Origin: Weeksellaceae bacterium
GTDB lineage: Bacteria; Bacteroidota; Bacteroidia; Flavobacteriales; Weeksellaceae
DNA length: 64,000 nt
Assembly: GCA_019459455.1 (NCBI GenBank)
Contig: JAIBEX010000022.1
Location: 1-64,000, forward strand
Direction of reading: 5' to 3'
Under the pieces are notes generated by a model. It worked only from the letters and a program-made list of their open reading frames with translations, was not told the origin of the DNA and ran no database searches. The stretch's first letter is position 1; each line of letters starts with the position of its first letter. Shown one piece after another: positions 8,819-15,167 of this stretch. The position numbers were made by a program, and so were the translations under genes.

Positions 8819-10417
8819 TTACTGATGGTCTTCTGCCAGACTTTTATTCTTTGTTTTCAGATAAAGTGTTCCAATGACCAGGCATACACCAGCTACGATG
8901 ATGGGGTACCAGAGCCCCTGAAGATACCATTCGGAATGGCCTGCGTCTTTTCCTGAAGTAACGAGGTAGGTGGCAACCGCAGGAAGGAGCCCTCCAAAGA
9001 TTCCGTTACCGATGTGATAAGGTAGTGACATTGACGTGTAGCGGATTCTGATGGGGAACATCTCGACTAAAAATGCAGCGATAGGGCCGTACACCATGGT
9101 TACAAAGACCACCTGCACAAACACAAGAAAAACAAGCAGCCATCGGGTATCCGGATTTACGGTAATGCTTTCCCTGATCAGTGGTACTTCGGATTTTCCA
9201 TTCACGGTCGCATGCCCTGTAGCTGCCCAGTGTACAATGCTGTCGCGTTTCAGTAAGGTCCCATCGGTGAATGTCTTCTCTGCGTGGTAAGTGATGATAC
9301 TGTCGGTTGCAATCTTGTCATGCGCTTTCGCTGTTCTTTTTTCTTCCAAACCGTTCTTGGCCAGAACTTTATTCTCGATTTTAACAGAGTTGTACATGGT
9401 TTTGTAAATCGGGCGGTAGGCAAGGATCGCTACAAGCATTCCAATCATCATAATCGGTTTTCTCCCTACTTTGTCGGACAGCCATCCGAATAGTATGAAA
9501 AGCGGGGTACCCAGGAAGAGGGCCAGTGCCATCATGGAATCCACCTGTGCGGAATCGATGTTCATCACTTTTTGCATGAAACTCATGGCGTAGAACTGCC
9601 CGGTGTACCAAATAACGCCCTGTCCCATTACGGCACCGAATAGGGCCAGCAGGACGAACTTGAAGTTCAGTTTGTTCCCAAAACTTTCCTTCAGCGGATT
9701 CGTTGAGGTTTTTCCTTCCCTCTTTGCCTGCGCAAACAATGGAGATTCTTTCATATTCCGGCGGATTACATAAGATACACCCACCATCAGGATGGAGATC
9801 CAGAACGGAATCCTCCAGCCCCAGCTGTCAAATTCTTCTGGAGTAAGGGAGGTTTTGGTGACCAGGATAACGATCAGCGAGATAAACAGACCCGCGGTTG
9901 CAGTGGTCTGAATCCAGGAGGTCCAGTAGCCACGTCGGTGGGGTTGCGAATACTCCGCGACATAGGTTGCAGCGCCTCCGTATTCGCCCCCGAGGGCAAG
10001 ACCCTGTAAAAGTCTCAGGATTAAGACCAGGACCGGTGCGCCATAACCAATGGTCTCAAAACTTGGTACACAGCCAATGAGGAATGTAGAGAAGCCCATG
10101 ATGAGCAGGGTGACCAGGAAGGTATATTTCCTGCCGATGATATCGCCGAGTCTTCCAAAGAAGAGTGCTCCAAATGGTCTAACAACAAAACCTGCTGCAA
10201 AGGTAGCAAGCGTGGAAAGGAAAGCAGCGGTCGGGTTATCTGCCGGAAAGAATTTAGTTGCAAGAACTACTGCCAGACTTCCGAAAATATAGAAGTCATA
10301 CCACTCAATCAGGGTGCCCAGAGAGGAGGCCATGATGACGCCCCAAATCGTTTTGTTCTTTTTTTTCTCAGCGACATAGGCATCGTGCTCATGCCGGTTT
10401 TTAAATTTTTTGCTCAT
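8819..10417 (-). CDS. MFS transporter, metabolite:H+ symporter (MHS) type
   Basis: 532 residues, longer than the usual 430-450 of this family. The N-terminal half has the MHS hallmarks: SSLGTLIEWYDFYIFG in helix 1, the GRLGDIIGRKYTF loop after helix 2, and RLLQGLALGGEYGGA in helix 4. A second GWLSDKVGRKP loop marks the C-terminal half. The family includes ProP, KgtP and dicarboxylate or acetate-type carriers, so a carboxylate or compatible solute is the likely cargo. Unusually, residues about 336-424 form a hydrophilic insert of nearly 90 residues between two C-terminal helices, which accounts for the extra length. It lies downstream of a porin and upstream of the sensor kinase, fitting an uptake role at the inner membrane. 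Confidence 0.9.
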   Translation of the reverse strand: MSKKFKNRHEHDAYVAEKKKNKTIWGVIMASSLGTLIEWYDFYIFGSLAVVLATKFFPADNPTAAFLSTLATFAAGFVVRPFGALFFGRLGDIIGRKYTFLVTLLIMGFSTFLIGCVPSFETIGYGAPVLVLILRLLQGLALGGEYGGAATYVAEYSQPHRRGYWTSWIQTTATAGLFISLIVILVTKTSLTPEEFDSWGWRIPFWISILMVGVSYVIRRNMKESPLFAQAKREGKTSTNPLKESFGNKLNFKFVLLALFGAVMGQGVIWYTGQFYAMSFMQKVMNIDSAQVDSMMALALFLGTPLFILFGWLSDKVGRKPIMMIGMLVAILAYRPIYKTMYNSVKIENKVLAKNGLEEKRTAKAHDKIATDSIITYHAEKTFTDGTLLKRDSIVHWAATGHATVNGKSEVPLIRESITVNPDTRWLLVFLVFVQVVFVTMVYGPIAAFLVEMFPIRIRYTSMSLPYHIGNGIFGGLLPAVATYLVTSGKDAGHSEWYLQGLWYPIIVAGVCLVIGTLYLKTKNKSLAEDHQ

Positions 10418-10505
10418 AATATATTTGTTTTTTTATTTAAAGTGTTTTTTATCCTATAGTTTACAAGTAGCTATATCATAAATAATTGTAAAATTTTATT
10501 AAAGT

Positions 10506-11825
10506 TTAAAATGAATACATTACCCTTACCATGGCGCGTAGATTTCCAACGTCTTTGATGTTGTTTTCCGCGGTGGCTTCGGGACTCAGGTCTCCCCATT
10601 TGGCAGCAGTATATTCCACTTCCGGTGAGATGCTGAATTTGTTCTGTTTGAAATCCACCCGGGCGGCAGCACGCCAAACGTTATCCAGGATCCTGGTTCC
10701 GGAAACACCTCGCATGTACAGATTTTTGTACCCGGAATCAACACCGGAATTCCTGGTATAGCCAAAGAAAACTCCCGGCGCTATTTTCGGATGCGCGCTG
10801 GCAACATCGACCCAAAAAGCGGAAGTTTTTGTAGGTTTATAGGATTCTATCCCATTTGGATTCTCGTAACCTGCAAAACCACCGATCATCACCAGATGGT
10901 GGAGGTTCCCGCCCGTAATGCCGTATAGTTTTGCGATTATTTTCTCGTTGGCATATTTAAAATAACCAAAGAACATTTCAGAATTCACTTTTTCGTCAGA
11001 TGCCAAACCTCCGGACTCAATGACGGGTTTAAGCGACTGATATTCGGCACCGACACCTGCAAATACAGACTTGCCTTTGTATTGAAGCTGTCCGTGGAAG
11101 GTTGGGATGGATGAATTGAATGTAGCACTGTTTGCCGAAGCACCCGCGGCATTGGCAGTTTGGAATTCGCGGTCTTTGTAAGCTACGAGCGTGAAGGTGA
11201 ACTTAGGAGTGATTTTCTGACTGACTTTAACCTGTCCTGCCCATCCAAACGGATTGAAAAGGATTCCCGTGTTGAAATTGGCGACACCCGGAAAGACTTC
11301 GGGAACGAAAGTCGGATACCAAGTCTGACCGAATGTCACCGCCGTTTTCGGCCATGTTAAGGTAGCGGTGGCGTGGCGCAGGCGAAGCAGGCCAATGCTT
11401 CCCGATCCGGCTGAACTTTTGTTGAGTTCTGTATTTCCGAAGAAATCACCTTCCAGGTTTCCGGTTGCTTTGGCGCCCCAAACATCCGGTCCGCGGAATC
11501 TTATTCCCACCCTGGAGGTAATCGCGAGAAAATTACTGGCCCCGGTATCGTTAATGTCCTGTCCGTTGGCATCCAGTTTTTCGTCGAGTGGATACAGGTT
11601 AAGGTTGTACTCCCTGGTATAAGCCGACTGGCGGCTGTCGAAACTGTATTCCGTTCTCACCCAGCCGTAAAGGGACGCATCCCATTCTTTGGGTTTGTTT
11701 CTTTCCGTTTCCAGAGCCTCAATCCTTTTCAAAAGGTCTGCATTGGAAATTGTATCCTGGGCGTTTAACTGAGTGTTGAAGAGTAATGCAGGAAGCATTC
11801 CTAACAAAACGGTGAATTTCTTCAT
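10506..11825 (-). CDS. outer-membrane beta-barrel porin (DcaP-like)
   Basis: 439 residues with a cleavable signal peptide ending about NAQ (residue 22). A short predicted coiled coil (LLKRIEALETERNK) follows, then a long alternating beta-barrel that ends in a C-terminal phenylalanine (VRVMYSF), the usual outer-membrane insertion signal. The N-terminal coiled coil followed by a barrel resembles the DcaP family of trimeric porins for dicarboxylates. It would let small acids cross the outer membrane ahead of the MFS carrier encoded next. It is the first structural gene of the cluster. Its upstream region carries a 12-bp inverted repeat at 11834-11880. Confidence 0.82.
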   Translation of the reverse strand: MKKFTVLLGMLPALLFNTQLNAQDTISNADLLKRIEALETERNKPKEWDASLYGWVRTEYSFDSRQSAYTREYNLNLYPLDEKLDANGQDINDTGASNFLAITSRVGIRFRGPDVWGAKATGNLEGDFFGNTELNKSSAGSGSIGLLRLRHATATLTWPKTAVTFGQTWYPTFVPEVFPGVANFNTGILFNPFGWAGQVKVSQKITPKFTFTLVAYKDREFQTANAAGASANSATFNSSIPTFHGQLQYKGKSVFAGVGAEYQSLKPVIESGGLASDEKVNSEMFFGYFKYANEKIIAKLYGITGGNLHHLVMIGGFAGYENPNGIESYKPTKTSAFWVDVASAHPKIAPGVFFGYTRNSGVDSGYKNLYMRGVSGTRILDNVWRAAARVDFKQNKFSISPEVEYTAAKWGDLSPEATAENNIKDVGNLRAMVRVMYSF

Positions 11826-11833
11826 AGTTTGCT

Positions 11834-11880
11834 AATTTTTAGTTTGTTTCTTTGACAGAACGAAAGTGAAACTAAAAATT
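11834..11880. promoter_or_regulatory. 12-bp inverted repeat upstream of the porin gene
   Basis: AATTTTTAGTTT at 11834-11845 is perfectly repeated in inverse at 11869-11880, 23 bases apart, starting eight bases before the porin start. It could be the operator for the neighbouring HTH regulator or a leader hairpin that covers the start region. Confidence 0.5.
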
Positions 11881-11983
11881 TATTTGAAGAAATTTAATAT
11901 ATATTTATGCAAACAGTATAGTTAAATGGAGGGGGATGTCGTCCGGTATTTCCCGCTGCATTCCCGGAGATTGTATCACATCT

Positions 11984-12400
11984 TCACTTCTTAAACCGCT
12001 CCCATTTGATCATCATGTACTTATCGCCGAATTCGGTGATGATGAGGCCAGAACCTTTGATATTTTCTTCTTGCTGCATAAACTCAATAAGCTCAGCCTG
12101 TTTGAATACCCTGTAAGTCGTGTGAAACTCAGTGTGAGGTGGTCTTTTGATGTTATATTTCCTGACCCATGAACTGATGGTGACGTGGGAAACGCCGAGA
12201 ATCCTTTCAATTTCGCGGTAGGAAAGTCCTTCAAGATATAGTTGAAGTGCTTTGGTAACGTAATAGTCATCAATCTGTTTGCCCAGCTTCTTCACTGTAA
12301 AATAATAGTTGCAGTCCCGGCACAGGAACCGTTGTCTTTCTTTTACAATACCGCTTTTTACTACATTATGCTGCTGGCACTTGGGACACGTATTGGGCAT
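11984..12400 (-). CDS. zinc-ribbon/HTH DNA-binding protein related to IS1 InsA, probable regulator
   Basis: 138 residues. The N-terminus is a CxxC...CxxC zinc ribbon (Cys5, Cys8, Cys27, Cys30) followed by a helix-turn-helix (about 58-81, SYREIERILGVSHVTISSW). This architecture is that of IS1 InsA. However, there is no InsB reading frame, no flanking terminal repeats and an additional 55-residue C-terminal domain, so it looks like a domesticated regulator rather than a transposon gene. It lies directly upstream of the porin in the same direction and has its own good promoter at 12417-12448. It is a candidate for the missing transcriptional output of the sensor kinase/receiver pair, which is inference. 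Confidence 0.78.
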   Translation of the reverse strand: MPNTCPKCQQHNVVKSGIVKERQRFLCRDCNYYFTVKKLGKQIDDYYVTKALQLYLEGLSYREIERILGVSHVTISSWVRKYNIKRPPHTEFHTTYRVFKQAELIEFMQQEENIKGSGLIITEFGDKYMMIKWERFKK

Positions 12401-12416
12401 AACTATACTTTTTTAG

Positions 12417-12448
12417 CAAATATATATTAAATTAGCATTAATATCAAA
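12417..12448 (-). promoter_or_regulatory. Bacteroidota-type promoter of the HTH regulator
   Basis: Read on the minus strand: TTTG at 12445-12448, a 20-base spacer, then TATATTTG at 12417-12424, about 17 bases before the ATG. This matches the TTTG/TAnnTTTG consensus used by the Bacteroidota primary sigma factor. Confidence 0.65.
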
Positions 12449-12495
12449 TTTTGATTCGATTTGAACGTTTCGAAATGCCTTTCTGGAAATTCACT

Positions 12496-12526
12496 TTTGG
12501 TTTTCGGATAAAATTTCTATCTTTGC
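12496..12526 (+). promoter_or_regulatory. promoter of the pyrB leader
   Basis: TTTG at 12496-12499, a 19-base spacer and TATCTTTG at 12519-12526 match the consensus exactly. Transcription should begin around 12531, at or one base before the ATG of the leader ORF, which would make the message nearly leaderless. Confidence 0.78.
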
Positions 12527-12531
12527 AGCTA

Positions 12532-12606
12532 ATGAAAAGAACATTTCCATTAGACCATTTACAGGTTGGCAGCGATGCCGGTAACAACAATATTTATTTT
12601 ATTTAA
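12532..12606 (+). CDS. 24-residue leader peptide of pyrB attenuator
   Basis: A short ORF (begins [10 protein letters not shown], ends NNNIYFI) starting essentially at the predicted transcript start. Its last codons lie in a T-rich tract (12589-12606), and its stop codon overlaps the first bases of a terminator stem. This arrangement parallels the E. coli pyrBI leader. There, RNA polymerase pauses in U-rich RNA when UTP is low, the translating ribosome then catches up, covers the terminator stem and allows pyrB expression. With ample UTP, polymerase runs ahead and terminates. Translation of the ORF is inferred from architecture only. A fortuitous ORF is possible. Confidence 0.6.
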   Translation: MKRTFPLDHLQVGSDAGNNNIYFI

Positions 12607-12634
12607 CGAAGTCATTTTGGCTTCGTTTTTTTTT
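12605..12634 (+). terminator. pyrB: intrinsic terminator/attenuator in the pyrB leader
   Basis: AACGAAG (12605-12611) pairs with CTTCGTT (12621-12627) around a nine-base loop, and the descending arm runs into nine T (12626-12634). It lies between the promoter and the pyrB ATG, so read-through must be regulated for pyrB to be expressed. Confidence 0.85.
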
Positions 12635-12653
12635 GACCTTAAACAAGAGAACT

Positions 12654-13544
12654 ATGCTTACAACCACCGACTTAACCGTAGAAAAGATCAATTCTTTATT
12701 GAAAACTGCTGAGGAATTTTCGAAAGGGAAGATGCTGAAAGCTAAGGAGGACATTTATGTATCGAACCTCTTTTTTGAAGACAGTACGAGGACTAAAACC
12801 AGTTTCGATATTGCAGAGCGCAGGCTGGGACTCAATGTAGTGCCGTTTGATGTAACCTCCAGTTCGGTGAACAAAGGCGAATCATTGTATGATACGGTTA
12901 AAACCCTTGAAAGTCTGGGCGTGAACCTGCTGGTGATCCGTCATAAACAGGACAAATACTATGATGATTTAAAGAATATCGATATCCCGGTAATCAATGG
13001 AGGCGACGGCCGTGGCCATCATCCTTCGCAGACCCTTTTAGACTTGATGACCATTCAGCAGGAATTCGGAAAGTTCAAAGGACTGAAAGTTGGGATTGTA
13101 GGCGATGTAAAGCACAGCAGGGTCGCAAATTCCAACGCGGAAGCATTGCGTAAACTAGGTGCGAAAGTATTTTTCTCCGGACCCGAAAAGTGGTTTGATG
13201 AAGGTACGATTATCAACGGGACCTACCAGTCCATCGACGATCTCGTTCGAGAAGTGGATGTGCTGATGCTGTTGAGGATACAGCACGAAAGACATGGTGA
13301 AAAGATGAAAATCTCCCTGGAGTCCTACCATAAAAAATTCGGACTCACCAAAGAACGCGAAAAGGTGATGAAGAAAGATGCAATTATCATGCATCCCGCA
13401 CCTATTAACCGCGGAGTGGAGATCGACAGTGAACTGGTGGAGTGTGACCGTTCCCGGATCTTCAAACAGATGGAGAATGGGGTTTTTGCCAGAATGGCTA
13501 TTTTGATAGACGCCCTGGAAGGGAAAGGGTTTAAGTTTAAATAG
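12654..13544 (+). CDS. pyrB: aspartate carbamoyltransferase, catalytic chain
   Basis: 296 residues from the ATG at 12654. A TTG further upstream lies inside the terminator T-run and is rejected. It condenses carbamoyl phosphate with aspartate in the second step of pyrimidine synthesis. The carbamoyl-phosphate loop is present as [17 protein letters not shown], followed by [14 protein letters not shown] and the aspartate-domain [11 protein letters not shown]. No pyrI regulatory subunit is nearby, so allosteric control through PyrI is not expected and the leader attenuator may carry the regulation. It heads a pyrB-carA-carB group that also makes the carbamoyl phosphate it uses. The gap to carA (132 bases) holds a decayed repeat element. 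Confidence 0.96.
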   Translation: MLTTTDLTVEKINSLLKTAEEFSKGKMLKAKEDIYVSNLFFEDSTRTKTSFDIAERRLGLNVVPFDVTSSSVNKGESLYDTVKTLESLGVNLLVIRHKQDKYYDDLKNIDIPVINGGDGRGHHPSQTLLDLMTIQQEFGKFKGLKVGIVGDVKHSRVANSNAEALRKLGAKVFFSGPEKWFDEGTIINGTYQSIDDLVREVDVLMLLRIQHERHGEKMKISLESYHKKFGLTKEREKVMKKDAIIMHPAPINRGVEIDSELVECDRSRIFKQMENGVFARMAILIDALEGKGFKFK

Positions 13545-13547
13545 GAT

Positions 13548-13661
13548 CAAGAATCATGAGCCAAGAATCAGAAAGAATAAAGAGTGAGGAGTCGCAGGAT
13601 AAATTTTACCGGCGGTGGACTTTGGACAGGAAGGTCTTACATGTTGGTTCTGGGCTCTGAA
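13548..13661. repeat. degenerate pair of inverted AAGAAYC heptad arrays without a gene
   Basis: On the left (13548-13577) heptads such as AAGAATC, ATGAGCC and AAGAATC are visible. On the right (about 13636-13661) the inverse complement appears as GGTTCTGGGCTCTGAAATCT. The pair matches the arrays flanking the four-helix-bundle gene between carA and carB, but here only about 60 bases separate them. It looks like an internally deleted, non-autonomous copy, and in RNA the GAGCC/GGCTC parts can pair. Confidence 0.6.
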
Positions 13662-13676
13662 ATCTAAAATAAAAGA

Positions 13677-14783
13677 ATGAAAAAGAAATTAATATTAGAA
13701 TCCGGAGAGGTTTTTCACGGTGAAGGTTTCGGGGCCAACCTGGAAACCGACGGTGAGGTGGTCTTTAATACCGGAATGACCGGTTATCAGGAACTTATTT
13801 CAGATCCGTCTTACTGCGGGCAGATTGTCTGTATGACCTATCCGCTTATCGGTAATTACGGGATTAACCGCGATGATTATGAGAGCATTGAGCCCGCAAT
13901 CAAGGGTTTGATTGTGAAGGAACTTTGCGATTATCCCTCTAATTTCCGTAACCAGCTTACGCTGGATGAGTTTTTCCAAAAAAAGAAGCTGTCCGGTATC
14001 TCAGGAATTGATACAAGAAGGCTGACCCGTGTGCTGCGCAGCAAAGGCGTGGTAAAAGGTAAAATTGTGGATGAACATGCTGATGTGGATATCGTTATCG
14101 AAGGTTTAAAGCATACCGATTTCCCTATCAACCAAGTAGAACAGGTCTCCACCAAAACGGCTTATGCAAGCCCCGGCAGGGGATTGAAGGTGGTGCTGGT
14201 AGATTTCGGTTCAAAATTGGGAATTTTACGTGAACTTACCCAGAGAGACTGCGACGTTACCGTAGTTTCACAGGACGTTACGTCGGAAGAGATCCTGCTT
14301 ATGGATCCGGACGGGATCATGCTTTCCAACGGTCCCGGTGATCCGGAAGACGTAAAAGGAGCTTCAGAACTCATCAACGGTCTGCTTGGTAAGGTGCCGA
14401 TTTTCGGTATTTGTCTGGGTCATCAGCTCATTGGTCTGGCGTGCGGTGCGAAAACCTTCAAACTGAAGTTCGGGCACCGTGGCGGAAACCATCCGGTGCT
14501 TGATTTAGAGAAAAATAAGGTGGCGATAACTTCCCAGAATCACGGCTACGCTGTGGATCAGGAATCGCTGAAAGATACCGATCTGGAAGAAACCCACATC
14601 GCGCTCAACGACAGAACCAATGAAGGCCTAAGACATAAGATCCATCCGTGTTTCTCCGTGCAGTACCACCCCGAAGCAAGTCCCGGCCCGGAAGATGCCA
14701 ATTATCTGTTTGATGAGTTTATTGAGTTGATGGAGAATTTTAAGAACCAAGAACCAAGAACCAAGAATCAAGAATATGCATAA
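13677..14783 (+). CDS. carA: carbamoyl-phosphate synthase, small (glutamine-hydrolysing) subunit
   Basis: 368 residues. The N-terminal CPSase_sm domain (KKLILESGEVFHGEGFG) is followed by a class I glutamine amidotransferase. Its nucleophile is the Cys in GICLGHQLIGLACG and its partner His/Glu lie in HPEASPGP. It releases ammonia from glutamine and channels it to CarB. The true domain ends about residue 355 (DEFIELMENF). The last 13 residues (from KNQEPRT) are encoded by heptad repeats that flank the next gene, so the C-terminus seems to have been lengthened by an insertion. The stop overlaps the start of that gene. Together with pyrB and carB it forms the carbamoyl phosphate/pyrimidine block. 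Confidence 0.96.
   Translation: MKKKLILESGEVFHGEGFGANLETDGEVVFNTGMTGYQELISDPSYCGQIVCMTYPLIGNYGINRDDYESIEPAIKGLIVKELCDYPSNFRNQLTLDEFFQKKKLSGISGIDTRRLTRVLRSKGVVKGKIVDEHADVDIVIEGLKHTDFPINQVEQVSTKTAYASPGRGLKVVLVDFGSKLGILRELTQRDCDVTVVSQDVTSEEILLMDPDGIMLSNGPGDPEDVKGASELINGLLGKVPIFGICLGHQLIGLACGAKTFKLKFGHRGGNHPVLDLEKNKVAITSQNHGYAVDQESLKDTDLEETHIALNDRTNEGLRHKIHPCFSVQYHPEASPGPEDANYLFDEFIELMENFKNQEPRTKNQEYA
14742..14777. repeat. left heptad array (AAGAAYC)n of the four-helix-bundle cassette
   Basis: Five consecutive 7-bp units: AAGAACC three times, AAGAATC and AAGAATA. Being 7 bp, three units make 21 bases, so the array reads through carA as a 7-residue protein period (KNQEPRT, KNQE...). The inverse partner array lies just before carB. 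Confidence 0.85.
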
Positions 14784-15135
14784 TTTTGAAAAATTAATTT
14801 TCTGGCAGAAATCAATTTCTCTTGCAAAGAAAATATATCTTATTTCTCAAAAAATATCTTCTGACGAAAAGTATGGATTGATTTCCCAGATGAAGCGATC
14901 CGCAATTTCGATCCCATCAAATATCGCCGAAGGTTCAGGCCGGAACAGCGATAATGAATTCAATCATTTTCTGGCAATTTCGCTCGGATCGGCTTTTGAG
15001 ATGCAGACTCAGTTAATTTTATCTAAAGAACTGGAACTTTTGGATGATGTTACTGTTAATGACCTCATAGCAGATGTATCTGAAATCCAAAAAATGATTT
15101 ATTCCTTTAAAAACAATCTTCTAAAAAAGTCTTGA
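14776..15135 (+). CDS. four helix bundle protein (S23/23S rRNA intervening-sequence family)
   Basis: 119 residues, the typical size. The family signature is clear: an opening [19 protein letters not shown], the central [18 protein letters not shown], and later [14 protein letters not shown]. Members form pentameric four-helix bundles. Some are encoded in 23S rRNA intervening sequences, and a related fold is the Avd protein of diversity-generating retroelements. The molecular role of free-standing copies is unknown. Here the gene sits between carA and carB, overlaps the carA stop by eight bases and is bounded by inverted heptad arrays, so it looks like a mobile cassette that landed in a housekeeping operon in the sense orientation without breaking it. 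Confidence 0.9.
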   Translation: MHNFEKLIFWQKSISLAKKIYLISQKISSDEKYGLISQMKRSAISIPSNIAEGSGRNSDNEFNHFLAISLGSAFEMQTQLILSKELELLDDVTVNDLIADVSEIQKMIYSFKNNLLKKS

Positions 15136-15161
15136 ATCTCGGTTCTTGGCTCTTGAATCTA
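15133..15161. repeat. right heptad array, inverse to the one in carA
   Basis: The units GGTTCTT, GGCTCTT and GAATCT read, on the complementary strand, as AGATTC AAGAGCC AAGAACC. The array overlaps the last codon of the four-helix-bundle gene and ends seven bases before the carB ATG, so it also forms most of the carB ribosome-loading region. Confidence 0.8.
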
Positions 15162-15167
15162 CAAAAA

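Noticed and set aside
11984-12400. active IS1 element
   Set aside because: Only an InsA-like frame exists. There is no InsB frame, no terminal inverted repeats and no target duplication around it.
12527-12604. PyrR-binding anti-antiterminator
   Set aside because: I could not find the conserved PyrR-binding loop sequence. The leader ORF and terminator fit a coupling-type attenuator better.
14776-15135. 23S rRNA intervening sequence
   Set aside because: The S23-family gene is often linked to rRNA intervening sequences, but here it lies between carA and carB and no rRNA sequence is present.
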